Below, in pieces: positions 1 through 7,126 of a stretch of 64,000 nt of DNA; position 1 is the stretch's first letter, and each line of letters starts with the position of its first letter. The translations under genes and the position numbers were made by a program. This stretch comes from Lachnospiraceae bacterium (GTDB lineage: Bacteria; Bacillota; Clostridia; Lachnospirales; Lachnospiraceae). Location: assembly GCA_017399685.1 (NCBI GenBank), contig JAFQBM010000024.1, forward strand, positions 62,001-126,000. The letters are read 5' to 3'. The notes beneath the pieces were generated by a model. That model was given only the letters and a program-made list of their open reading frames with translations, was not told the origin of the DNA and did no database searches.

Positions 1-86
1 ATTATGAGGAATTAGAGAATGCAGGTGCAACATACATTGTAGATTCAGTGTCCAAAATTTTAGATATTATTTTAGAAAATCGGTAG
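1..86 (+). CDS. C-terminal end of a HAD-type phosphatase (partial)
   Basis: An open frame enters from the left edge (codons in phase with base 3) and stops at 84-86. The 27 visible residues contain AGATYIVDSVSKILDIIL, the usual last strand and helix of phosphoglycolate-phosphatase-like HAD hydrolases, where a GAD-YIVDS-EL pattern follows the last cap-to-core strand. The catalytic DxDxT motif lies outside the window, so substrate and full length cannot be judged. A hairpin terminator starts 22 bases after the stop, so this gene ends its transcript. Confidence 0.55.
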   Translation, partial: YEELENAGATYIVDSVSKILDIILENR

Positions 87-107
87 GATTTGTTTGGAAT
101 AAATTTA

Positions 108-171
108 GCCCATCTACTGACCAGTCAAAGGATGAGTATGCATCTATTGGCTGGCCAGTGATGGGCTTTTT
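108..171 (+). terminator. Rho-independent terminator
   Basis: GCCCATC at 108-114 pairs with GATGGGC at 160-166. The arms extend inward through ACTG/CAGT and CCAG/CTGG with small bulges, and five T follow at 167-171. It ends the HAD-type gene. Nothing else is seen between here and the convergent gene end at 230. Confidence 0.85.
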
Positions 172-229
172 GTAAAATTGTTTAATATAAAATGGTATTT
201 GAAAAACCTATGGTTTACTCTGAATTTTC

Positions 230-913
230 TTATCTGTTTAAGATTAATTTGGTTAATTCAACAGGGTCCACAATCTTTCCGTCTTTGTAAACACGCATAT
301 TACCAGAAGCAATTTCGTCAATTAGAATTACTTCGTTATTGTTATATCCAAATTCGAATTTAATATCCCATAAATCAAGACCAATGGATTTTAAATCGTC
401 TGCAACAATTTTAGTAATCTTTAATGTTTGTTCTTTCATACTTTCAAACATTTCAGGAGTCATAATTCCAAGAGCAGCAAGACCTTCGCTGGTTACTAGT
501 GGATCTCCCTTGGCATCATTCTTAAATGTACATTCTACATATCCGCCTTCTAAAATAGTACCATCTTCCATGTACTCGCCATATCTGCGGATAAAACTTC
601 CAGTCGCTACGAGGCGGCAGATTACTTCAAGACCATGACCAAATACAGTAGCTGGAAGAACTTCCATAGTAGCTTCGTCTACATTAGCATTTACGTAGTG
701 AGTTTTGATTCCTGCATCCTTAAGCAATTCAAAATAATGAATCGAGGTTTCTAAGTTCGCTTTTCCGATTCCTTCGATGGTTAATCCTACAGAATTCTCG
801 CCTGGATCAAATACTCCGTCTTTTCCGGTACAGTCGTCCTTAAATTTAAGTAAAACATTCCCGTTTTCAAGGCTAAATACATCTTTTGTTTTTCCTTCAT
901 AAATTTTTTTCAT
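230..913 (-). CDS. purC: SAICAR synthetase-like protein, divergent paralog
   Basis: A 227-residue protein with the SAICAR synthetase fold. It has the nucleotide-binding opening YEGKTKDVF at residues 5-13, an RLVATGSF segment in the middle, and DIKFEFG followed by [11 protein letters not shown] near the C-terminus. The family enzyme joins aspartate to CAIR in purine synthesis. It is a second copy: a canonical PurC lies at 59038-59745. This copy replaces the usual ISPDTCR block by IASGNMR, has a different middle section, and has no purine gene beside it. AGGAG lies 11 bases before the ATG and a good promoter lies upstream. It may be a working isoenzyme or may have changed substrate; the fold is clear, the exact role less so. 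Confidence 0.8.
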   Translation of the reverse strand: MKKIYEGKTKDVFSLENGNVLLKFKDDCTGKDGVFDPGENSVGLTIEGIGKANLETSIHYFELLKDAGIKTHYVNANVDEATMEVLPATVFGHGLEVICRLVATGSFIRRYGEYMEDGTILEGGYVECTFKNDAKGDPLVTSEGLAALGIMTPEMFESMKEQTLKITKIVADDLKSIGLDLWDIKFEFGYNNNEVILIDEIASGNMRVYKDGKIVDPVELTKLILNR

Positions 914-966
914 TTTAGTACAAATCTCCTTTGTTATTGTTGTAGATCAAAATATTATCTGAAGAT

Positions 967-995
967 ATGTTATCATAAGAGATGAGAATTTGCAA
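967..995 (-). promoter_or_regulatory. Sigma-A promoter for the divergent purC-like gene
   Basis: On the minus strand TTGCAA (990-995) is separated by 17 bases from TAACAT (967-972), leaving a 5' leader of about 50 bases. Spacing is ideal; each box has one or two mismatches to consensus. Confidence 0.55.
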
Positions 996-1050
996 TTTGT
1001 ATTTAAAAAAAGATAAAAACGGAATGGGTGTAGTATTTTATGCGTTTTTT

Positions 1051-1059
1051 TGATATAAT
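1051..1059 (+). promoter_or_regulatory. Extended -10 promoter for the Dabb gene
   Basis: TGATATAAT gives a TG-n-TATAAT extended -10 element, about 110 bases before the Dabb start. No good -35 box lies at 16-18 bases, as is common for extended -10 promoters. Confidence 0.5.
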
Positions 1060-1167
1060 AATTAAGTTGAGATTAGTCTCCGCCTTAATCAGGGAAATAG
1101 GATGATGTAGGTTTAATTCCAGATAAGGAATTTGCAAAATAATAGAAACAAGAAGGAGAAAAAAATT

Positions 1168-1473
1168 ATGATTAAGCATATTATTTTATGGCAGTTAAAG
1201 GATGAATTTGATAAAGCGGAAAAGGAAAAAATAAAATTGGGTATGAAAGAAGGCTTAGAAGGTTTAAAGGGAAAGATTCCGGGTTTAGTGGAAATCCATG
1301 TTCAGACCGAGTCGTTACCTTCTTCCAATGCAGATGTAATGTTAGATTCTGCTTTTGAAAGCGAAGAAGCATTGAAAGCATACGCAATTCATCCGGCACA
1401 TGTAGAAGTTGCGGATAATATGGTAAGACCTTATACAAAATCCCGTTCTTGTCTGGATTTCGAAGCGAAATAA
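1168..1473 (+). CDS. Dabb (stress-responsive A/B barrel) protein
   Basis: 101 residues opening MIKHIILWQLKD, the classic first strand of Dabb dimeric alpha/beta barrel proteins, and ending AIHPAHVEVADNM with the typical histidine-containing helix. The ATG at 1168 is chosen because AAGGAG lies 7-12 bases before it; an in-frame TTG at 1132 has no ribosome binding site. The family has very mixed roles, including stress proteins, polyketide cyclases and aldoxime dehydratase relatives, so no reaction is assigned. It has its own extended -10 promoter and stands about 90 bases before thioredoxin. Confidence 0.8.
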   Translation: MIKHIILWQLKDEFDKAEKEKIKLGMKEGLEGLKGKIPGLVEIHVQTESLPSSNADVMLDSAFESEEALKAYAIHPAHVEVADNMVRPYTKSRSCLDFEAK

Positions 1474-1565
1474 TTGGGAATAAAGACAAGAATTTAAAGT
1501 TCTGTGTGTAAAAGTGATTTTTTGATATTTATGTTAAAAAATAAGTCGAAAGAAGGAGAAGAATT

Positions 1566-1880
1566 ATGTCAGTTCTTAAGATAACAAAGGAAAATTTTGA
1601 AACAGAAGTTATAGAAAATTCTAAGACGGTTTTATTAGATTTTTGGGCGGAATGGTGTCCTCCATGTCGTATGATAGCCCCTGTTCTTGATAAAATTGGA
1701 CAGGAACATGAAGAAATTGTAGTTGGAAAAGTGAATGTGGATGAAGAACGAGGGTTGGCACAAGAGTTTCGGGTTGCTAATATTCCTACTTTGGTGGTAA
1801 TCAAAGATGGTGTGGAAGTGAACCGTTCCGTAGGAGCGATTTCCAGGCAGGAAATATTAGATTTGGTTCAATTATCATAG
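1566..1880 (+). CDS. trxA: Thioredoxin with WCPPC active site
   Basis: 104 residues, the normal size of thioredoxin, with strand-helix order intact, active site WAEWCPPC (Cys31, Cys34) and the cis-proline loop NIPTL. Thioredoxins reduce protein disulfides using thioredoxin reductase, which is not in this window. Classical thioredoxin has WCGPC; the Gly-to-Pro change is normally seen in ResA/TlpA-type proteins and alters redox potential. There is no signal peptide, so it is cytosolic. AGAAGGAG lies 8 bases before the ATG. It may be a special-purpose thioredoxin rather than the housekeeping copy. Confidence 0.9.
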   Translation: MSVLKITKENFETEVIENSKTVLLDFWAEWCPPCRMIAPVLDKIGQEHEEIVVGKVNVDEERGLAQEFRVANIPTLVVIKDGVEVNRSVGAISRQEILDLVQLS

Positions 1881-1973
1881 CATTTTGTTACATGAATGGT
1901 TGGAAGTGCAATATGATATGAATCATTTTGTATTGGAATATGAGGTAAATGAGGGAAAGAAGGGGATACAATT

Positions 1974-2132
1974 ATGACAGAAAAAGAATTTGAAAAGGAA
2001 ATCGAACTTCGTATAGCACAGGTTGAGAATGGAATGCCGGACATAAAGCGAATGCAAAAAAGAGATTATATTGAGGTGGGCGTTATTGTGTTTATCTGCT
2101 TGATAGGAATTATTGCAGGGGCATTTTTATAA
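1974..2132 (+). CDS. 52-residue single-span membrane protein
   Basis: ATG 1974 to TAA 2130-2132, preceded by GAAGGGG. The first 32 residues are charged and probably helical and cytoplasmic; residues 33-52 (EVGVIVFICLIGIIAGAFL) form one membrane helix reaching the C-terminus. It ends 14 bases before the permease-acyltransferase fusion and shares its strand. Small one-helix partners beside transporters are known in other families, so an accessory subunit of the downstream permease is a fair inference. I recognise no family. Confidence 0.7.
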   Translation: MTEKEFEKEIELRIAQVENGMPDIKRMQKRDYIEVGVIVFICLIGIIAGAFL

Positions 2133-2146
2133 GAGGGGAAAAGAAA

Positions 2147-4807
2147 ATGAAGGATACGAATGAAAAGATTAAAAATGAAGTCTACTGTGGCATTTGGCCG
2201 GTTCTTGGAAAAGAACGTACCTATGGATTTTTGGATGCTTTGCTGGTGTTATCCGGTTATTGTATTGCTACATGGAGTTATACCCAGGGTTCCTATCTGG
2301 CAAGTCTGGTAGGATTTAAACAGCTGTTAATTGGTGCCTTTTTAGGCGCCATATTAATGTTGGCCGTTTATCAGCTCCCGGTCATTTTATCCACACGATA
2401 TGGAATTGATATCTGGGTATGGTTACGAACTGTATTTGGTAAAAAAGGTGTTAAGGTAATGACAGTGGTCATTATCCTCATTAATTTTCCTTGGTATGCA
2501 GTTTGTTGCGATTTGTTTGCCTCTTCTATGGAGAATCTGCTGGGTCTGTTTGGAGTTACTCTTCCAGATGGAAGCCATCTTATGCTAGGGCTGCTTTGTG
2601 TTATAGTTGGAACTTTTATTGCATATCGGGGTGTTTCTACTATTACATGGACTACCAGAATTTTGGTGCCATTATTGTTGTTGGTGGGAATTTTAGTAGT
2701 AATTGTAGGGTTTTCTGCTGTACCTGCAGAAGTCATATGGAATTATAAGCCTGAAACTACCACTTATGATAATAATATTACACCATATATCCTGTCCATC
2801 GAAGCAAACTTCGCTTTTGTTATTACTTTGGTAGGAGGCATGGCGGAGATTCCTCGTCTTTGTAAAAGTGAAAAATCAGGTTATTATGCCGGCGTATTAG
2901 GTCAGGGACTGGCAGGTTCTTTCTTCGTTGTAGTAGGTGCGGTTATGGCCATTGCCATGCAGTATGTAACCGGAAAAATGGTGGATGACCCTACTTTGAT
3001 GATGGCCACATTGTCTGTACCGGCGCTTGGATTAACTTCTTTGTTGCTGGTTGCTTTCGCTAATATAGGAACTCAGGCTGTAGGTTCGTATCTTTATGGA
3101 GTTATGTTAAAATCCAGCTTTCGTAAAGCAGATTACCGGCTTTTGGTTATTATTCTTGGAGTTTATGTAGGAGGGCTTTGCGCATGGGGAAAGATTGTAG
3201 AGTATTTTGGCTCATTCCTTACCATTAGTGCCTGTGTATATGCGCCTTTGGCAGCTTTATTGTTTACAGATTTCTTCTTTGTCAGAAAGCAGAGAATTGA
3301 TTTAAAAAGTGCTTATGAAATGGAAGGACATAATGCGTATCAGTATACAAAGGGATTTAATATTGTTGGTCTTTTGTGTCTGGTGGCGGGGTTTTTCATT
3401 TCCCTTGCTATTTACAATCCAGTAACAGGAGAAATACATAATTCTTGGTTGTTTACCTTTACTCCTACAGGCTGTTCTTTTCTTGGAACGGGACTGTTAT
3501 ACTATCTATTGTGTCAGTTACCATGGATACGACGTTATATAAGAAAAGATAAAGAATGGAATCCTGTGGTAAAACCTTTTGACAGAGTAAAAATACCACC
3601 GAAACAAAATTTATTAGCCATGCCTTTTATATGGCTTGGATGTTATCTGATTACGTGGAAGGCAGGATTAAAAATTGTAAAATCAGAAAAACGAGGAATA
3701 AAACCGCCCTTTCTGGTTTTAGGAACTCATCATTCTTTTACGGATTTTTATGTTTCGCCACTGGCATTGTTCCCATATCGGGCAAATTATGTATCAGAAC
3801 TAGAAGGATTTGAGTATTATGGGGAATGGTTATATCGCCAGATAGGATGTCTGGGAACGAGAAAGTTTGTAGATGATTTATCCTTAATTAAGAATATTAA
3901 GAACGTTATGGAACGGAAGGGAATTCTGGTGTTTTATCCGGAAGCCAGGTATGCCAATGTAGGAACCAGTTCAAAACTTCCTATGTCGGTGGCAAAATTG
4001 GTGAAAATGCTAAAGGTTCCTGTGGTTACTTTAAATATGAAGGGAAATTATCTACAATCCCCTATCTGGAATTTAACGAAAAGGAAAGAAGTAAGATTGC
4101 ATACAGAAATGACTTATGCACTGACGAAGCAAGAGGTTAGTGAGCTGTCCGTTGAAGAAATTTATGAAAAGCTCAGTGAATTACTGGCTTACGATGAATA
4201 CGCATGGCAGCGGGAACAAAAAATGGCTGTTACATATAAAAAACGGGCAGAAGGTCTTCATATGCCACTATATCAGTGCAGATGTTGTAAAGTAGAATTT
4301 CAGATGGAGTCGAAGGACAATAAATTGTTCTGCCAGAATTGTGGAGTGGAATATGAAATGGATGAATATGGTACCTTGCGAAGGGAAAATGAAGAACAAT
4401 ATATTCCGGACTGGTATGAGTGGCAACGTAAACAGGTGCAAGCAGAGGTTAATAATCATACTTACTCTTTGGACTGCAAAGTGGAGGTCTATGCCTTGCC
4501 AAATGCGAAAAACTTTATCTTTTGTGGTGTAGGACATTTGATTCATGATTTAGATGGATATCAGTTGACGTTTCGTAATTATCTGACAGGAGATGAGGAA
4601 ACTTTAGTATGGTCTACAGCACAGTGTCTTTCCGTGCATACGGAATATAACTATCGAAACAAGGGACAGTGTATTACATTGTCTACATTGGATGACAGCT
4701 TCTTCCTTTTCCCAGTGGAAGAAGGCTTTAATGCTACAAAAATTCAGTTTGCTACAGAATATATGTACGAATTGCATGAGAAAAAAATAAGAGAGGAAAA
4801 ATTATGA
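2147..4807 (+). CDS. NCS1-type permease fused to PlsC-like acyltransferase with zinc ribbon
   Basis: 886 residues in one uninterrupted frame. Residues 1-460 are a membrane domain of about twelve helices resembling NCS1 purine/cytosine permeases (opening GKERTYGF, then IPRLCKSEKSGYYAG in a loop). Residues 490-690 look like a lysophosphatidate-type acyltransferase: HHSFTD gives the HX4D catalytic pair His528/Asp533, and YPEAR at 597-601 matches the acceptor-binding FPEGTR motif. Cys711/714 and Cys729/732 form a zinc ribbon, followed by about 150 residues I cannot place. NCS1 proteins import nucleobases or related small solutes with cations; PlsC enzymes acylate lysophosphatidate at the membrane. 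I know of no standard protein with this order. Both halves retain family signatures, so it is not obviously decayed. It overlaps the next gene by ATGA, implying translational coupling. Confidence 0.8.
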   Translation: MKDTNEKIKNEVYCGIWPVLGKERTYGFLDALLVLSGYCIATWSYTQGSYLASLVGFKQLLIGAFLGAILMLAVYQLPVILSTRYGIDIWVWLRTVFGKKGVKVMTVVIILINFPWYAVCCDLFASSMENLLGLFGVTLPDGSHLMLGLLCVIVGTFIAYRGVSTITWTTRILVPLLLLVGILVVIVGFSAVPAEVIWNYKPETTTYDNNITPYILSIEANFAFVITLVGGMAEIPRLCKSEKSGYYAGVLGQGLAGSFFVVVGAVMAIAMQYVTGKMVDDPTLMMATLSVPALGLTSLLLVAFANIGTQAVGSYLYGVMLKSSFRKADYRLLVIILGVYVGGLCAWGKIVEYFGSFLTISACVYAPLAALLFTDFFFVRKQRIDLKSAYEMEGHNAYQYTKGFNIVGLLCLVAGFFISLAIYNPVTGEIHNSWLFTFTPTGCSFLGTGLLYYLLCQLPWIRRYIRKDKEWNPVVKPFDRVKIPPKQNLLAMPFIWLGCYLITWKAGLKIVKSEKRGIKPPFLVLGTHHSFTDFYVSPLALFPYRANYVSELEGFEYYGEWLYRQIGCLGTRKFVDDLSLIKNIKNVMERKGILVFYPEARYANVGTSSKLPMSVAKLVKMLKVPVVTLNMKGNYLQSPIWNLTKRKEVRLHTEMTYALTKQEVSELSVEEIYEKLSELLAYDEYAWQREQKMAVTYKKRAEGLHMPLYQCRCCKVEFQMESKDNKLFCQNCGVEYEMDEYGTLRRENEEQYIPDWYEWQRKQVQAEVNNHTYSLDCKVEVYALPNAKNFIFCGVGHLIHDLDGYQLTFRNYLTGDEETLVWSTAQCLSVHTEYNYRNKGQCITLSTLDDSFFLFPVEEGFNATKIQFATEYMYELHEKKIREEKL

Positions 4808-6780
4808 GTAGTCAAAAAGAAAAGAAAATCCGACGATTACATAGAAAAAATATCTGGCCTTCTATGTTGACCTTATTTTTATTTATTTCAGCCTTTGTTT
4901 TTATCATTTGCAGTATGTTTATTCTGTCTTTGGTAAATCTGGCAACGAATAAACTGGAATATACGACTGAGAATGCCAAAATGGTAGCACAAATCATAGA
5001 AGAAGAAAATGTGGGAAGCAATGAAGAATTGATTCAGCTTGTGAAAGAAATGCAAAGGATTTTGCCCAATGTGCAGGAAGTTTGTATTAGCAACGAAGAA
5101 AATGAAGTTATTATAAAATCTGGAAGTTCAGAACCCAAGGTAGAGAATGAATTAGTAGTAACAGGCTTGGATTGTAGGATTTATTTGTTAGAGCAAAGTG
5201 ATAATACTTTATATGCACAAAATGGAGAGGTGAAATTTGATACAGAAAAAATGATTGATGTATTTCTAGCACCGGATGATGAAGTGTATGATATTGATAA
5301 GCCACTGCTTTATCTGAGTTTTTGGATTGCGTCTCCTATGGATGAAAATCATCAGAATGTTTTTGTGAAAAGTGAAATAGCAGTCAAAGAATCGGAAGTA
5401 GCAAGTATTGGTATATTTGCTATAGCAATCATTGGATTAGTAATTGGTTTTGCCATTTACTATATTGTTTTCACTATAGGTTTAATAAGGGATCAAAGAA
5501 GACTAACACAGTTATTATATCTGAATCCGGTTACTGGTGGAAAGAATTGGACATATCTGAAAGTAAAAGGGGAAAAATTTATCCGAAAGAGTTTTCGGAA
5601 CAAAATAAAATATGCCCTGATACACATTAGAATGAACAAGTACCAGAGTTTTTGTACCTGTTATGGTGCGAAAGAGGGAACGGATTTGCTGGAATTAATT
5701 TATCAGGAATTGCAGAGTAAAATCAGCAAAAATGAAGTTGCGGTTCATTATGCCAGAGCAGATTATGCGATGTTATTAAGTTATGATTCTAAGGAAGGAT
5801 TAGAGCAAAGACTAAGTAATATCGTAGCTGGTATTGGAGCAGCAAGACAGGGACGAAGGCTTGATTTTTGTGCCGGAATTTATGAAATAAATAACGGTAA
5901 AATGGATATGGATGCCATGTATAATAATGCCAGTATTGCCAGGTCTGCTTTACATCCTGAGGGTGAAGAATGGATTGGATGGTACAGTCAGGAAATGCAG
6001 AAACAACAGTTGTGGGAAAGAAAAGTGGAAGATACAATGGAAGAAGCTTTACAACGTAAAGAATTCCAGGTATATCTTCAACCTAAATATTCTTCCAGAG
6101 AAGAAAAATTATCAGGAGCTGAGGCTTTGGTTCGCTGGATTAGTCCGGAGGAAGGCTTTGTACCACCTAATCGTTTTATTCCTATCTTTGAAAATAATGG
6201 TTTTATTTTAAAGTTAGATGACTACATGATTTCCGAAGTAGCAAAACAGCAGGCAGAATGGATTGGGGAAGGAAGAAAGGTAGTTCCTATTTCTGTAAAT
6301 GTGTCCAGAGCTCATTTTACCAAAGATGATTTGGCAGAGCATATTTGCGGGTTGGTGGATGCTTATCAGGTACCACATGAAGTCATTGAATTAGAACTGA
6401 CAGAAAGTGCATTCTTTGAGGATAAAGAGGTATTATTGGAAACGGTAAGAAAGTTAAGAGAGTATGGTTTTGCTGTTTCTATGGATGATTTTGGAGCAGG
6501 TTATTCTTCTTTGAATTCCTTAAAAGAACTGCCATTGGATGTGATTAAGCTGGATGCAGAATTCTTCCGTGGTATAGAGGATACAGAGAAAGGAAAAATC
6601 ATTGTAAACGAAGCCATTTGTCTGGCAAAGAGACTAGATATGAAAATTGTAGCTGAAGGAATCGAAACAAAAGAACAGGTGGATTTTCTGGCAGAACAGG
6701 GATGTGATTTGATTCAAGGATATTATTTTGCAAAACCAATGCCGATACAAGAGTTTGAAAAAAAGGCGTTCAATATTTAA
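4804..6780 (+). CDS. Membrane EAL phosphodiesterase with degenerate GGDEF domain
   Basis: 658 residues. A membrane helix at about 20-45, an extracytoplasmic sensor-like segment at 46-195 and a second helix at about 200-225 precede a GGDEF fold whose signature is lost: ARADY at 317-321 stands where GGDEF should be. The C-terminal EAL domain keeps EALVRW at 440-445, NVSRAHF, ELELTES, DDFGAGYSSL from 561, the KLD strand, AEGIET and QGYYFAKP, so c-di-GMP hydrolysis should be possible. The GGDEF part is probably a regulatory or dimer domain. The start codon overlaps the stop of the permease-acyltransferase gene, tying c-di-GMP turnover to that protein. No terminator follows directly. Confidence 0.92.
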   Translation: MSSQKEKKIRRLHRKNIWPSMLTLFLFISAFVFIICSMFILSLVNLATNKLEYTTENAKMVAQIIEEENVGSNEELIQLVKEMQRILPNVQEVCISNEENEVIIKSGSSEPKVENELVVTGLDCRIYLLEQSDNTLYAQNGEVKFDTEKMIDVFLAPDDEVYDIDKPLLYLSFWIASPMDENHQNVFVKSEIAVKESEVASIGIFAIAIIGLVIGFAIYYIVFTIGLIRDQRRLTQLLYLNPVTGGKNWTYLKVKGEKFIRKSFRNKIKYALIHIRMNKYQSFCTCYGAKEGTDLLELIYQELQSKISKNEVAVHYARADYAMLLSYDSKEGLEQRLSNIVAGIGAARQGRRLDFCAGIYEINNGKMDMDAMYNNASIARSALHPEGEEWIGWYSQEMQKQQLWERKVEDTMEEALQRKEFQVYLQPKYSSREEKLSGAEALVRWISPEEGFVPPNRFIPIFENNGFILKLDDYMISEVAKQQAEWIGEGRKVVPISVNVSRAHFTKDDLAEHICGLVDAYQVPHEVIELELTESAFFEDKEVLLETVRKLREYGFAVSMDDFGAGYSSLNSLKELPLDVIKLDAEFFRGIEDTEKGKIIVNEAICLAKRLDMKIVAEGIETKEQVDFLAEQGCDLIQGYYFAKPMPIQEFEKKAFNI

Positions 6781-6836
6781 ATGACGTTAAATAATTGGTA
6801 AGTTACTGTGATGGAACTGTTTTATGTGTGCCGGTA

Positions 6837-6865
6837 TTGACATGGAAAGCGTTTTTTGCTAGAAT
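6837..6865 (+). promoter_or_regulatory. Strong sigma-A promoter
   Basis: TTGACA (6837-6842), 17 bases, TAGAAT (6860-6865): a perfect -35 and one mismatch in -10. It starts a transcript at about 6872, roughly 255 bases ahead of the CNNM gene and well after the EAL gene stop. Confidence 0.85.
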
Positions 6866-6979
6866 GTTGGCTTGTAAGTGTTATTCACATAACATGGTGT
6901 AGTATGTTTAATACAAGTAAGGAATTCAGCGAAACAAGGCGGATTATCAGTTTTGTTGAGCGGCACATGGAGGATTATT

Positions 6980-7042
6980 ATGTCAGAGAGTACAGACGGC
7001 GACGCGAATCAGATGAAAATAATAAATAATAAAAAGACATAG
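6980..7042 (+). CDS. 20-residue leader peptide candidate
   Basis: GGAGG at 6969-6973, six bases, then ATG at 6980 and TAG at 7040-7042. The peptide is MSESTDGDANQMKIINNKKT. Three acidic residues fall in its first eight positions, and its stop codon lies within the 5' arm of the following terminator, so a ribosome reaching the stop would open that hairpin. An overlapping 41-codon frame in another phase (ATG 6904 to TAA 7029) has no ribosome site and is less likely. No homolog is recalled, so coding status is inferred from the ribosome site and position only. Confidence 0.4.
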   Translation: MSESTDGDANQMKIINNKKT

Positions 7043-7075
7043 CCTCGCTTAAATAGTGTGGTTATGTCTTTTTGT
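7031..7075 (+). terminator. Terminator or attenuator before the CNNM gene
   Basis: AAAAAGACATAGCC (7031-7044) pairs with GGTTATGTCTTTTT (7060-7073) with one G-U pair and a 15-base loop. The U-rich 3' arm acts as the termination tract. It lies about 50 bases before the CNNM start, so read-through would be needed for expression from the promoter at 6837. Confidence 0.75.
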
Positions 7076-7126
7076 GCAAAAAAAGAAATTAAAAATGTAT
7101 CGTTTATTTTAGAAAGGATTAATATT

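Larger units (their letters stand above)
6872..7075 (+). promoter_or_regulatory. Structured leader or small RNA ahead of the CNNM gene
   Basis: This 346-base gap between genes (6781-7126) has a near-consensus promoter, a small hairpin TGTTAT-TCAC-ATAACA at 6879-6894, a ribosome site GGAGG at 6969-6973 with a 20-codon frame, and a terminator at 7031-7075. Base use around 7005 (CGGCGACGCGAATC) is richer in GC than nearby DNA. The layout fits an attenuator in which translation of a leader peptide controls termination before the CNNM gene, or a free-standing small RNA or mRNA of about 200 bases. It does not match the M-box, yybP-ykoY or T-box patterns that I know. Confidence 0.5.

Noticed and set aside
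317..321. CRISPR array, prophage, transposase or tRNA genes anywhere in the window (entry placed at an arbitrary point)
   Set aside because: I looked for spaced direct repeats, integrase- or transposase-like proteins and tRNA-like cloverleaf sequences with GGTTCGAATCC arms. None was seen, but short or unusual RNAs could be missed by eye.
339..638. Antisense open frames inside purC-like, gatA, purB and other genes
   Set aside because: They lie opposite well-supported genes, have no ribosome sites and no recognisable protein features.
5749..5766. Active diguanylate cyclase in the EAL protein
   Set aside because: The GGDEF signature is replaced by ARADY, which lacks the catalytic acidic pair; only the EAL half can be catalytic.
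6904..7029. A 41-codon frame (ATG 6904 to TAA 7029) overlapping the 20-codon frame in another phase
   Set aside because: It has no Shine-Dalgarno site, whereas the ATG at 6980 has GGAGG at ideal distance. It was kept only as a note in the leader entry.
7058..7126. Upstream in-frame start for the CNNM protein
   Set aside because: It falls inside the 3' arm of the terminator and lacks a ribosome site. The ATG at 7127 follows AGAAAGGA and gives the normal family N-terminus.
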